Shown: piece by piece, positions 24,662-33,332 of the stretch
Layout: each line of letters starts with the position of its first letter
Position numbering within the stretch: position 1 is the first letter of the stretch
DNA from: Niallia sp. FSL W8-0635
GTDB taxonomy: Bacteria > Bacillota > Bacilli > Bacillales > Cytobacillaceae
Direction: 5' to 3'
NCBI RefSeq assembly: GCF_038007965.1
Contig: NZ_JBBOYD010000002.1
Span: 62,001 to 126,000, forward strand
Length of the DNA stretch: 64,000 bases
Made by a program: the position numbers and the translations under genes
Notes under the pieces: model-generated
What the model was told of the DNA's origin: nothing
The model's input: the letters and a program-made list of their open reading frames with translations, nothing else
The model's database searches: none

Positions 24662-26128
24662 ATGACAAAGAAGGTTCTTATAGCGGTAGGTGATAAAACC
24701 TATACCAAGATTTTAATTGAGACCTTTTCAAAGTATCCTGAAGATTTCACTTTAAGTAAACAAGAAATTTTACATCGAAAATATCTCTATGAAATTGTTA
24801 AAGAAGAAACTCCTTCAATACTAATTGTGCATGATACTTATTTAGAATCCATGCAAGAAAATCAAAAAGATAAAGATATTGAGCTGTTAAGTATTATAAA
24901 ACAACTCCGACTTGATTTCGACGACGCATTAAGAATTGTTTTCCTATGCGAACGATCAAGCAATGATCCGCTTCTTTCTCGACTAGTTAGTATGGGAGTA
25001 CTTGATATATTCAATACCCAAAGAATAGATATTGAACAATTTATAAACCAGTTAAAAGGGAAAGTCTCATTCGCAGAAGTAGCACGTTTTATCAATAACT
25101 CTCTTAGTATCGATGGTGAAGTGATTCCCTCTCTACTGGAAGAAGATTCGGAAGAGGAATCTGTTAACGAAAATGAGAACGGTAAAACACACAAAGAAAA
25201 AAACACTAAAGAAAAAACTATCGTACAAAGAATCGTTCAAAAAAATGTCATAAAAAGGGAATACTCAATTCACGTACATAATGCACCCAGTGAAAAAGTA
25301 GTAGGTGTTCCAGTTAGGAAGAAAACTATCCTTGTAGGTAGCTTTTACCAACGCAATGGTACAACATTTATTTCACATATATTAGCTCGTAGCATAGCAA
25401 ATTACCAAGTTAGCACATTATATGTGGAAGATCCCTTGCTAAATCCCTATACATATGACCGTTTTTATGGCCATGAATTTGCTCCAAATTACGTAAATAA
25501 GTGGAGTGCACAACAAGAGAATACTTCAGATATTCAAACAGAGTGGTTTCGTGATGGTGTTGAACTTATATGTCATAATCCCACTTTAAGTGAGGAACCA
25601 GTAGGAATTAGCTTTGAGGATTATATAAAGTTACTCTACACTAATTCATCACTTGTAACGATTATTGATGTTGGTAGCAACTTAGACAATGAGGTAGTCA
25701 CTGATTTATTAGAGATAGCAGATCATCTATTCATTGTTCTTGACTCAGATGTCACCCAACTTCAAGGGCTTGGTGAAAATCCACTATTCTCTAGCCTTAT
25801 CGAATCTGAGAAAACACATATCATTGGTAATCGTTTCAATGAAAAAATAAAGAAAAATCCCTTAATTCAAGATTTATTTAAAGATAAATTAATCTCTATA
25901 ATTCCCTCTTTTGAAGATGAAGATGTATATGAAGCACAGTATCAAGGGATATTCCTTAACGACTATAAGGATTATAAAAGCAAAGTAAATGAACTTTTGG
26001 TACCTATATTAGAACTTTTACTTCCTAATAAACTCTTGAAAACTAAAGCAAGCGGGATATTAAACAAACTCTTCAATAGAAAAATTAAGATAGAAAAAAC
26101 GAATCCAGGAGGTAATCAAAACGAATGA
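24662..26128 (+). CDS. CpaE/TadZ-like pilus ATPase-fold protein (first)
   Basis: 488 aa. Residues 1-130 resemble a receiver-like domain (KVLIAVGDKTYTKILIETF, SILIVHDTY, LRIVFLCERS). A charged linker follows (residues 160-205), then a MinD/ParA-like domain from about residue 220. The P-loop is atypical (VGSFYQRNGTTFIS), lacking the usual Lys pair, as in TadZ/CpaE proteins. VTIIDVGSNLDNE is the Walker B-like strand. TadZ proteins place the Tad pilus machine at its site in the cell. First gene of the operon; its stop overlaps the next start as ATGA. Confidence 0.75.
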   Translation: MTKKVLIAVGDKTYTKILIETFSKYPEDFTLSKQEILHRKYLYEIVKEETPSILIVHDTYLESMQENQKDKDIELLSIIKQLRLDFDDALRIVFLCERSSNDPLLSRLVSMGVLDIFNTQRIDIEQFINQLKGKVSFAEVARFINNSLSIDGEVIPSLLEEDSEEESVNENENGKTHKEKNTKEKTIVQRIVQKNVIKREYSIHVHNAPSEKVVGVPVRKKTILVGSFYQRNGTTFISHILARSIANYQVSTLYVEDPLLNPYTYDRFYGHEFAPNYVNKWSAQQENTSDIQTEWFRDGVELICHNPTLSEEPVGISFEDYIKLLYTNSSLVTIIDVGSNLDNEVVTDLLEIADHLFIVLDSDVTQLQGLGENPLFSSLIESEKTHIIGNRFNEKIKKNPLIQDLFKDKLISIIPSFEDEDVYEAQYQGIFLNDYKDYKSKVNELLVPILELLLPNKLLKTKASGILNKLFNRKIKIEKTNPGGNQNE

Positions 26129-26874
26129 ATTTCTTTAAAAGACCTTCCATCAAAATAATCAGCGGTCTATTGGTAGGTGTATCAGCTATCGGTTTAACCT
26201 TATTCTATGATCAATTTTTACGAGTACGAATTGATTCAACAGAGGTTGTAGTGATTAAGCCCTCTTCTGAAATATTAAAAAATGAACCTATTACAGAAGA
26301 TAAGATACTGATAGAACGTAGACCTAAACAAACTTTAATGAATGACGTCATCCTACCTGCAGAAGTGGATGAAATTATTGGATTAGATGCTAATCAAATT
26401 ATCCAAGGGAATTCACTTCTTAGTAAAACAATGATAGATTACGACGAACTTTTACCAAATGAAGAGGAAGGCGAAGCTATTCGCCCTATAACGAAAGAAA
26501 TGATTTATGCAATGCCTGGTTCTTTAAGAAGAAAAGATACCGTTAATATTTATTTGATTTATAACGATGGAACTACAAATTTAAATAAAAATGGTCCATC
26601 TACTACTAGCTCTGAGGATACAAAAGAACAGATCGAAAAAATATCTAATTCAATGGAAAGTGAACCGTTCTTAAAATCAATAAAGGTTGTTTATGTAAAA
26701 GATTCGAGTAATAAAGAGGTAATCTCATCATCAGAAAACAACAAAGAGGATAAACGACTTAATGCTACTTCAAGCATAAGTGATTTGGAGATTATTTTAA
26801 ATGAAGAGGACTTTAAAAAGTTAATGAACGAAGTGCTCGGTAAAGGAGCAAAATTATATATAACTTATCAATAG
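26125..26874 (+). CDS. CpaB/RcpC-like SAF-domain protein
   Basis: 249 aa with one N-terminal membrane anchor (residues 10-30, ISGLLVGVSAIGLTLFY) and an extracellular SAF-like region: VVVIKPSSEILKNEPITEDKILIERRPK, then GLDANQIIQGNSLLSKTM. These are the marks of CpaB/RcpC, which assembles with Tad/Flp pili on the outer face. The C-terminal 100 residues contain a Ser/Glu/Lys-rich loop. It overlaps the first CpaE-like gene by 4 bases. Confidence 0.75.
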   Translation: MNFFKRPSIKIISGLLVGVSAIGLTLFYDQFLRVRIDSTEVVVIKPSSEILKNEPITEDKILIERRPKQTLMNDVILPAEVDEIIGLDANQIIQGNSLLSKTMIDYDELLPNEEEGEAIRPITKEMIYAMPGSLRRKDTVNIYLIYNDGTTNLNKNGPSTTSSEDTKEQIEKISNSMESEPFLKSIKVVYVKDSSNKEVISSSENNKEDKRLNATSSISDLEIILNEEDFKKLMNEVLGKGAKLYITYQ

Positions 26875-26889
26875 GGAGAAGGACATGTA

Positions 26890-28044
26890 ATGGAAATATT
26901 AATTTTTAGTCAAAACTCTATCTACAAAGAACTAATTGACAAAATGGACAACCTCCATGCTCATATGGGCAATATTGATTATTCAAATAAGGAAAAAATG
27001 GATGCTGTTTTATTAGATGGAGATTCATTTGACATCAATAACATAGGAGTAGTTAGAGAGAAATATCCCTCTATTCCCATGTATTTTAAGCCTAGTCAAA
27101 TCAAGAGCGAACAATTTACTAAGACAATTACAAGACTATGTGCAGCATATAAAGTAACCCTTATTCATGAATATTCTACAGAACTTCAAGTAGTTGAATA
27201 CTGTATCAATAACCTAACGAATAAAGATGATTATTTATCAAAGAGAATCATTGGCATATTTGGCACACATAATGGTGCTGGTGTTTCCTCTACTACTTTA
27301 AATTTAGGAAGAGCATTATCACTCAAAGTAAAAGAAAAGGTTTTAGTTTTGAGTTTAAATAGTTGGGATCCAGCCGATTATTTTTACTTGTATCAGGGTC
27401 AATATTTAAATGATTTGAAAGTAGATCTCAATGTCAAAAATTTAACGATAAACAGGTTATCCGAAGCTATTTATTATCATGATTCCTTTTATCATTTGGC
27501 CGGCAACCGCGATATTAAAATGCAAAGATTTTATAAACCTTATGAAATTGAACATTTGATTCAAACAGCTCAACAGTTATTTGATGTAATTTTAATCGAT
27601 TCGGGCACTCACTTTGATTCTGCACTTGCAGCACAAGCTTACTTAAGTAGTAATATGAAATTTCTTGTTACTAATCAAGAAGAGAAAGGCTATAGAGGAT
27701 ATTATCCTTATCTATACCAACAAATAATTGAACCTTCTGGTGGGAAAAATGATGATTTTATGCTTGTTATCAATAAATTCCAACCTGCGAATGCATTAAT
27801 AAGCGAAAAAAAACTTGAGGAAGAACTAAATATGAATCGAGTTGTCACAATACCAGATATGAAGGAGCTAGGATCCATTGCTACTTTTGAGAAAAAATTA
27901 CTATACGATTTTTCAGATAGTAGCTATAACAAGCCAATAGATGTTTTAGCCAATGTCATAATTGCTGAAGCTAAATTAACAGAAAAAGAAGATATGAAGA
28001 CGCACAAAGATAAAAAAGGATTTTTATCTATATTTAACCGGTAA
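26890..28044 (+). CDS. CpaE/TadZ-like protein (second)
   Basis: 384 aa. An N-terminal receiver-like part (residues 1-110) precedes a MinD-like domain with IIGIFGTHNGAGVSSTTLNLGRAL near residue 120; the P-loop Lys is again missing. FDVILIDSGTHFDSALAAQAYL is the Walker B and switch region. It is shorter than the first copy and lacks its charged linker. Two TadZ-like proteins in one operon suggest a heterodimer or separate tasks. AGGGAGAAGG lies before the ATG. Confidence 0.78.
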   Translation: MEILIFSQNSIYKELIDKMDNLHAHMGNIDYSNKEKMDAVLLDGDSFDINNIGVVREKYPSIPMYFKPSQIKSEQFTKTITRLCAAYKVTLIHEYSTELQVVEYCINNLTNKDDYLSKRIIGIFGTHNGAGVSSTTLNLGRALSLKVKEKVLVLSLNSWDPADYFYLYQGQYLNDLKVDLNVKNLTINRLSEAIYYHDSFYHLAGNRDIKMQRFYKPYEIEHLIQTAQQLFDVILIDSGTHFDSALAAQAYLSSNMKFLVTNQEEKGYRGYYPYLYQQIIEPSGGKNDDFMLVINKFQPANALISEKKLEEELNMNRVVTIPDMKELGSIATFEKKLLYDFSDSSYNKPIDVLANVIIAEAKLTEKEDMKTHKDKKGFLSIFNR

Positions 28045-28059
28045 AATGGAGGCGAAAAA

Positions 28060-29598
28060 ATGACTTCAAATGCAGCTAAAAATGATACAGAACAATCATT
28101 AGGATTAGAAAGTGAGTTTGAGCCTTCCCAATGGTTATCTAAAACTATTGAGGAAAAAGGGTTAAAAAAAGATTTTGTAACTACCTATGAAAGAAAAAAG
28201 ACATTTCGTTTAATTTGTAACCAAGTTAAAGAAGAGCTACAAAGTATCATAATAGCTGAATCTGTAGAAAATGATCAATCTTCCTCTTTAATAAACGAAG
28301 ATTCAAATAGTGATGATGTTTGGTTAAACAGACAGCACCAAGCAGTTATTGGTGACAAACAAGCTATATCTTACTTTATAACAAAAATAAACGAAGTCTT
28401 ACAAAAAGAGAATATTACGTCCGATGAATATCCCTCTTTTTATGATTCTTTACCAGAAGCTATTTTCCATGAAGTATGGGGCGTAAGTATTCTACATAAA
28501 TGGGATAAGGAACCTAATAGTGAATCAGCTGTTATCAGAGGGACAGAATTATGGATCGATAAAAATGGTTATTTTCAAAAACAACCAGAAGAATTTGAAA
28601 GTACAGCAGTCGTAAATCGTATAAAAAAAGCTTTTCAAATAAGAACAAAAGAAGCACTGATTAATGAGCAGCAACCAGAACTGGAAATAGAACGAGAAGA
28701 TGGTTCGCGAATCACCATGATGATGAATCCTAGAACTAAACTAGACATTATAGTATTTAGACGATTCGTAATTAAAAATAACAGTTTAGAAGAACAAGCA
28801 AGATTAGGAACAATCCCACAAGATGATGTTCCTTTTTATCGAGCCTTATCAAGAAGCATGGCTAACACCATTTTTGCTGGAAGAGTTCGATCTGCAAAAA
28901 CAACTTTTATGAAGTCTATGATACGCGAAAGACCACCTGAATACACAATTGCAGTATTAGAAAAACATTTTGAATTAAATCTAACCGAGGATTTAAAAGA
29001 TCGTTTAATTTATGAAGTTCAGGCCACAGAAGGAGACCTACATCATGCCGTACCAAGACTTCTTCGTATGGAACATGACTATATTACTGTTGGGGAAATT
29101 CGTTCTCTAGAAACTGAGGGGTACTTACAAGCTTGTGAAAGAGGAGAACGCGGTGCATTTTCTACTTACCATTTAACAGCCGTTAAAAATATCGTTGCTC
29201 AGATTACCCGACATTTATTAGATGAATTTCCCAATCGGAAATTTGATAACGAACAAGAGAGGGTAGCGAGAAATATTGACTTGGTCATTTCCCTGAGCGC
29301 GGAAAGAGATAGAAGAAAGAAAAGGGTTATCGGTGTAACAGAAATTATATGGGATGAAATCGAAAAAAAACCAAAAGAACAAGATCTCGTTCGCTACCAC
29401 CCAATAAGCAGACAATACTATTATTCTTCTAACATAAGTAAGGAACTTTTATATCTAATGGCTGAAGAAAGTGTAGAGGATACTAAAATTCTATTAAATC
29501 ATCTAAAGAAGAAAGAAAAACTTTTTCCAATGAGCGAATACGAGAGACAAAAGGATAATATTCTTAATGATTTATTAGATGGTGCTTTAAATGAATAA
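28060..29598 (+). CDS. CpaF/TadA-like pilus assembly ATPase
   Basis: 512 aa. The N-terminal half holds the two conserved regions of CpaF/VirB11-type ATPases (VIRGTELWIDKNGYF near residue 160, RITMMMNPRTKLDIIVFRRF near 230). The motor domain has Walker A GRVRSAKTT near residue 275, where the usual second Gly before Lys is Ala. It continues with LEKHFELNL (Asp-box region), a Walker B-like HDYITVGEIRSLE near 335, and the His box FSTYHLTAVKNI. It should power Tad pilus assembly on the inner membrane face. It overlaps tadB by 8 bases. Confidence 0.9.
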   Translation: MTSNAAKNDTEQSLGLESEFEPSQWLSKTIEEKGLKKDFVTTYERKKTFRLICNQVKEELQSIIIAESVENDQSSSLINEDSNSDDVWLNRQHQAVIGDKQAISYFITKINEVLQKENITSDEYPSFYDSLPEAIFHEVWGVSILHKWDKEPNSESAVIRGTELWIDKNGYFQKQPEEFESTAVVNRIKKAFQIRTKEALINEQQPELEIEREDGSRITMMMNPRTKLDIIVFRRFVIKNNSLEEQARLGTIPQDDVPFYRALSRSMANTIFAGRVRSAKTTFMKSMIRERPPEYTIAVLEKHFELNLTEDLKDRLIYEVQATEGDLHHAVPRLLRMEHDYITVGEIRSLETEGYLQACERGERGAFSTYHLTAVKNIVAQITRHLLDEFPNRKFDNEQERVARNIDLVISLSAERDRRKKRVIGVTEIIWDEIEKKPKEQDLVRYHPISRQYYYSSNISKELLYLMAEESVEDTKILLNHLKKKEKLFPMSEYERQKDNILNDLLDGALNE

Positions 29599-30571
29599 TT
29601 TTCAATGGCTTTGGCAATCTGGTATCAATTACGTTCTCTATTCCATCGTAATCGTTTCTGGGCTTTATATTTCCTATCAGATTATGATGGATTCAGTCAA
29701 AATAAAGTATCAAGAAGTTAATTATAAGTATCGAATAAGAAGAATCAAAAGTGGTAATGCTTCACCTGAATCGCATACTTATAAGCACCCTTTTTTTAAA
29801 CACATAAGCTTATTAATAAGAACTACAAGTAATCATCGTAGTGACAATGATACTGGAGTATTTCTCCTATTCACCTCATTACTTGGTTTGACTAGTTTCG
29901 CTTTTATCTATTATTTAATAAAAGATTTTGTTATCGCCCTACTATTCGGGTTACTTCTGATGACCGTACCATATTTAATGTTAAGGATAAAATTAAACAA
30001 ATTGAGATATGTCATGAGTACAGAATTTCTAAGTATGGTTCAGAAACTAACCCAAGCCTATAGTGTTAATAAATATGATATTTATTACGCTTTAAGTGCC
30101 ATGCAAAACGAAATACAGAATAAAAGTTTAAGAAAAGTAACAGTTCGCTTAATTACTGATCTTCAGTTATCTCGAAATGAACAAGAATTGAGAGATAGCA
30201 TTCAAGTTTTCACTTATACAACTGGAACCAATTGGTCAAAAAGATTAGGAAGTATTATTTTAAAAGGCTATAAGTATAAAGAAAACGTATTACATTCCCT
30301 CTTAGTTCTAACAAAACAAATAGAGGATACAGAAGAAATGTTAGAAGAAGAACAATCTCTAACTGTTGAATCTATTTATGATGGATTCCTAACGGTTCCA
30401 TTGTTTATTGGCTCACTATTATTAGGTTATTTTACAAGTGGAGCACAGGATTGGTTTAAGCTTCAATTTGGAGAAAAATGGACATTATTTACCTTTTGCC
30501 TTTCCGTAGTAGGGACTGTTTTTTCACTTATAATTTCAATTTATTTAAAACATCCTAAAAACGACCTATAA
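29591..30571 (+). CDS. TadB-like inner-membrane platform protein
   Basis: 326 aa. Hydrophobic spans near residues 12-32, 93-135 (two) and 268-318 (two), with a central cytoplasmic helical region (STEFLSMVQKLTQAYSV, LRDSIQVFTYTTGTNWSKRLGSII) typical of GspF-superfamily TadB. It forms the membrane platform with TadC. Its ATG lies inside the end of the cpaF-like gene, so translation is coupled. Confidence 0.82.
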   Translation: MNNFQWLWQSGINYVLYSIVIVSGLYISYQIMMDSVKIKYQEVNYKYRIRRIKSGNASPESHTYKHPFFKHISLLIRTTSNHRSDNDTGVFLLFTSLLGLTSFAFIYYLIKDFVIALLFGLLLMTVPYLMLRIKLNKLRYVMSTEFLSMVQKLTQAYSVNKYDIYYALSAMQNEIQNKSLRKVTVRLITDLQLSRNEQELRDSIQVFTYTTGTNWSKRLGSIILKGYKYKENVLHSLLVLTKQIEDTEEMLEEEQSLTVESIYDGFLTVPLFIGSLLLGYFTSGAQDWFKLQFGEKWTLFTFCLSVVGTVFSLIISIYLKHPKNDL

Positions 30572-30593
30572 CAAGGAAAGGAGTAAAATTTTT

Positions 30594-31502
30594 ATGGAAT
30601 CAGAAGTTCTATTATTTAAATACATAGATGTATTTAAATACTTAGTTGTGATTGTTCTGTCTTTTACTTCAGGATATTTAGTGTATTTGGGAATGAACTC
30701 AACATCTGAACGAATGCAACACCGTTTACGGTTCAAAAGCAATTTACAAAAAAATAAGAACTCTATTTTAGGACTTGCTAAAAATTCTAAAGCCGAGGAA
30801 TGGTTTAAACAAGCAAAGTATCCATTAGGACTAAATGGTATTAAATACTATTTAATTCTATATTCAGTAACAGCATTTTTAGTTCTTTATTACATAGTTT
30901 TTCCGGTTTTATTAGGGAATATGGATTATCTTGCACCAAAGGCTGCTGTTATATTACTTCTATTTGTTTTCGCTCTTCCTAGTAATCCTATTTCGTTATT
31001 TGTTTATATCATGAAAAGAACCATTGACTATCAAACATCGAAATTACATTCAGAGATTTTTATGCTCTATGATTTAATCATTAACGAAATAGAAATGATG
31101 ACTGTCCATCGTCTTAATACTTATAGTATTTTGCAAAATATAAAGCCATTTTTCTATTTGCTACAAAAACCGTTAACGGAATTACTAAGTTCATGGACTA
31201 GTGATGGACCAAGTAAAGCATTAGAACAATTTTCTAAACACTTAGATTCTAAACCCAGCGAGGCGCTAATCGGAGTTTTACAAAATCTAGACAGTATGAA
31301 AAGAGAGACCGCACTTGAACAGTTAAATGGAATGCATGGAACATTTGCAAAAAAACAAGTTGAAAATTACAGAAGAAAAAGAAAAATAACAACAGATCTA
31401 TTAAAAATTCCTATCAAAGCTACACATTTTATTCATATATTAAACTTTGTACTTGTAGTAGTAATGATGGTAATAGCTATATTAGATAAATCACAAATGT
31501 AA
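30594..31502 (+). CDS. TadC-like inner-membrane platform protein
   Basis: 302 aa. Spans near residues 10-28, 85-105, 112-132 and 280-298. The GspF-type cytoplasmic segment lies between (LHSEIFMLYDLIINEIEMM, then ALEQLNGMHGTFAKKQVENYRRK). It partners the preceding TadB-like protein. AAGGAAAGGAG precedes the ATG. Confidence 0.8.
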   Translation: MESEVLLFKYIDVFKYLVVIVLSFTSGYLVYLGMNSTSERMQHRLRFKSNLQKNKNSILGLAKNSKAEEWFKQAKYPLGLNGIKYYLILYSVTAFLVLYYIVFPVLLGNMDYLAPKAAVILLLFVFALPSNPISLFVYIMKRTIDYQTSKLHSEIFMLYDLIINEIEMMTVHRLNTYSILQNIKPFFYLLQKPLTELLSSWTSDGPSKALEQFSKHLDSKPSEALIGVLQNLDSMKRETALEQLNGMHGTFAKKQVENYRRKRKITTDLLKIPIKATHFIHILNFVLVVVMMVIAILDKSQM

Positions 31503-31540
31503 AGGTGGAATCTATTATTCTTTTAAGGAGGTGACCAACA

Positions 31541-31681
31541 ATAAATACGTCGCTAAGTACTTTCATGAAAGTCGCCATTACAGCCATTGTGATAAGTACA
31601 TTTATTTTTGTAGCTTTGTATCAGGAATTATCTGGTTTCTCTGATTCTATGGCTCTATATACTGCAAAAAGCGGTGGATAA
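31541..31681 (+). CDS. Tiny pilin-like protein 1, apparent AUA start
   Basis: 46 aa read from ATA at 31541: (M)NTSLSTFMKVAITAIVISTF, one hydrophobic span, then a short tail. The start is set by AAGGAGGTGA six bases upstream and by alignment with its paralogue at 31869, which begins MNTTLAQFLKIGLTVVTISAF. The first ATG (31565) would delete the first eight shared residues and sit 30 bases from the ribosome site. Probably a Flp-type pilin or minor pilin, third-last segment before the pilin-rich end of the Tad operon. AUA is a rare initiator. Confidence 0.65.
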   Translation: MNTSLSTFMKVAITAIVISTFIFVALYQELSGFSDSMALYTAKSGG

Positions 31682-31696
31682 CGAGGGGATATTATT

Positions 31697-31852
31697 ATGA
31701 ATAAATCACTATTAACATTTATGATGATGGCAGCAATTGTATCCATTATGACTTATTTAATTTTAGGAACCTCATTTAATGCTTATAAAGCAAAAAACAA
31801 TCAGTATCAAGATATGCTACAAAATGAACATCAAATAAAAATCAAATTGTAA
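31697..31852 (+). CDS. Tiny pilin-like protein 2
   Basis: 51 aa: MNKSLLTFMMMAAIVSIMTY and a hydrophobic run to about residue 24, then a polar tail rich in Lys, Gln and Asn. It shares the N-terminal pattern M-N-x-[ST]-L-x-x-F with the genes on either side. GAGGGG precedes the ATG by about 10 bases. Probably a pilus subunit or minor pilin. Confidence 0.6.
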   Translation: MNKSLLTFMMMAAIVSIMTYLILGTSFNAYKAKNNQYQDMLQNEHQIKIKL

Positions 31853-31868
31853 AAGGGGAATTTTAAAA

Positions 31869-32045
31869 ATGAACACAACTTTAGCTCAATTCTTGAAAAT
31901 CGGACTTACAGTAGTAACAATTAGCGCATTCTTATTCTTCATCGGATACAATCTAGTAGGTTCAAATACTACTACTTATTCCGCAAAAATTAACGGAGCA
32001 CAAAGCAACCTTCCTACTGGTGCTGGTGTATCTAGTAATAATTAA
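31869..32045 (+). CDS. Tiny pilin-like protein 3
   Basis: 58 aa: MNTTLAQFLKIGLTVVTISA, one span to residue 30, then a Ser/Thr/Gly/Asn-rich tail. AAAGGGG precedes the ATG. It is the last of three paralogues and directly precedes an internal terminator, so it may be the major pilin with mRNA made in excess of the downstream genes. No typical Flp processing Glu-Tyr is obvious, so assignment as pilin rests on size, hydrophobic helix and position. Confidence 0.6.
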   Translation: MNTTLAQFLKIGLTVVTISAFLFFIGYNLVGSNTTTYSAKINGAQSNLPTGAGVSSNN

Positions 32046-32062
32046 AAGATCAACATTTACAG

Positions 32063-32093
32063 TCAAAGGAGTTTACCGCTCCTTTGATTTTTT
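32063..32093 (+). terminator. Internal terminator after the pilin-like genes
   Basis: TCAAAGGAG and CTCCTTTGA arms with a 7-base loop, then TTTTTT. It lies within the operon before the TadE-like genes and would set pilin-like mRNA higher than the downstream genes. Confidence 0.75.
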
Positions 32094-32109
32094 CAAAGGG
32101 GTGTTCTAA

Positions 32110-32481
32110 ATGGCAAGAACGTTAGCCGAATGGATGGTATTGTTTATCACAGTAAACCTTATATTCACACCAATATTAGCATCAATTGATAGTATGCATC
32201 GTGAAGCAATTGAAGTTACTTTAACTGAAGGAGCAAAAAAAGCATCTATTGAAGGCAGATTAACACCAGAAATTATTAAGGAAATGAAAAAAACTCTAGT
32301 AGAGGGTTATAACTTTGACGAATCTAAAATTATCATCACAGGAACATCTAAATTAACCCCTCGAAACGAATATATAGAAGCTACTATTGAAGTGCCACGA
32401 ACTTTTATATTTATTCTTAATATATTCAACCAAGGTCCTAGAACTATTTCAAAAAGCACCAAAATCTTAAGCGAATATTAG
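32110..32481 (+). CDS. TadE-like pseudopilin (first)
   Basis: 123 aa with an N-terminal hydrophobic helix (residues 5-27, LAEWMVLFITVNLIFTPILASID) directly followed by an amphipathic helix and a small domain with strands near residues 75-105. TadE-type minor pilins have this form. AAAGGGG lies about 8 bases before the ATG. Probably membrane-bound and part of the Tad machine. Confidence 0.6.
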   Translation: MARTLAEWMVLFITVNLIFTPILASIDSMHREAIEVTLTEGAKKASIEGRLTPEIIKEMKKTLVEGYNFDESKIIITGTSKLTPRNEYIEATIEVPRTFIFILNIFNQGPRTISKSTKILSEY

Positions 32482-32490
32482 GAGTATATA

Positions 32491-32991
32491 ATGAGTACAA
32501 CATTAAGAACTTTATTATTTGCACTACTTTTTGCATTAATTATGCAATTACAGCTTAATTTAGATACAGACAAAACCGCTTCTAGACAATTAAAGAACTC
32601 TTTAGAATTAGCAGTTCATGATGCTGGTCTTGCGATTAATCCAGCTGCATTATCTGAAGGAAAGATAATCTTTGATAAAGAAAAATCATTAGAAAATCTT
32701 AAAAATAGTTTAAATAATAATTTAAAACTTAAAAGTTCTCAGGGCTATGTTTATACACCTACCGCAAACTCTTTTTTTCAGAAAGAATTGTACTTAGTTC
32801 ATCTAGAATTTATTGATGATAGTATATCCAGGACCTATCCGTTTGTATATTATAACGATAACTACCAGGTATTCGAAAACGTAGAAGGTCCTTGTGTAAT
32901 TGCCATTGTAACTACTGAAAGCCCCCGCTGGTTCAAAGGAGATCTTGCAATGATACGACAAGCAGCGGTTTATGAGTATAAAAATAAATAA
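32491..32991 (+). CDS. TadE-like or minor pilus protein (second)
   Basis: 166 aa; N-terminal hydrophobic segment MSTTLRTLLFALLFALIMQL, then RQLKNSLELAVHDAGLAINP, the helix-plus-domain layout of pilus-linked membrane proteins in Gram-positive Tad-like operons. The outer domain includes VEGPCVIAIVTTE. It follows the preceding gene by 9 bases and closes the operon before a terminator. Confidence 0.6.
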   Translation: MSTTLRTLLFALLFALIMQLQLNLDTDKTASRQLKNSLELAVHDAGLAINPAALSEGKIIFDKEKSLENLKNSLNNNLKLKSSQGYVYTPTANSFFQKELYLVHLEFIDDSISRTYPFVYYNDNYQVFENVEGPCVIAIVTTESPRWFKGDLAMIRQAAVYEYKNK

Positions 32992-33002
32992 CAGGATAAA
33001 AG

Positions 33003-33028
33003 AACCATGCTAATTGTATGGTTTTTTC
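33003..33028 (+). terminator. End of the Tad-like operon
   Basis: AACCAT and ATGGTT arms, 9-base loop, then TTTTTT. Confidence 0.7.
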
Positions 33029-33238
33029 TTTTAATATTCCAAAATTATCCGATATAAACAGTGAACATGGTTAAAACAACCAATTTTTTTTACTTTTATA
33101 ATGAAATTATCTTAAGAACCGGGTATAATTAAGGCATATCAATACTATTTTTTATTTTTTGTGCCATCAATGGCTATTCGATTAATGAAAAAAGATGCGG
33201 TTCTTTGGGACTATGTTTTAGAAGTTGATTAGGGTGAT

Positions 33239-33281
33239 TATACTCTGATCCATTAAAACGTCCCATTGGATCGCTTTTTTT
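33239..33281 (+). promoter_or_regulatory. -10 box and 5' terminator before surface-protein gene
   Basis: TATACT at 33239-33244, then GATCCA...TGGATC (6-base arms, 14-base loop) and TTTTTTT. As with the GGGAA leaders, a terminator directly follows a promoter-like box and precedes the gene, but the GGGAA-NN-ACCC motif is absent. The region 33029-33238 shows no supported gene; a 20-codon frame there (33170-33232) has no ribosome site. Confidence 0.5.
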
Positions 33282-33332
33282 CGTTTATAAAGGACAAAAA
33301 ATAAAGTAAAAAAATTGAGAGGGGAAATTTAT

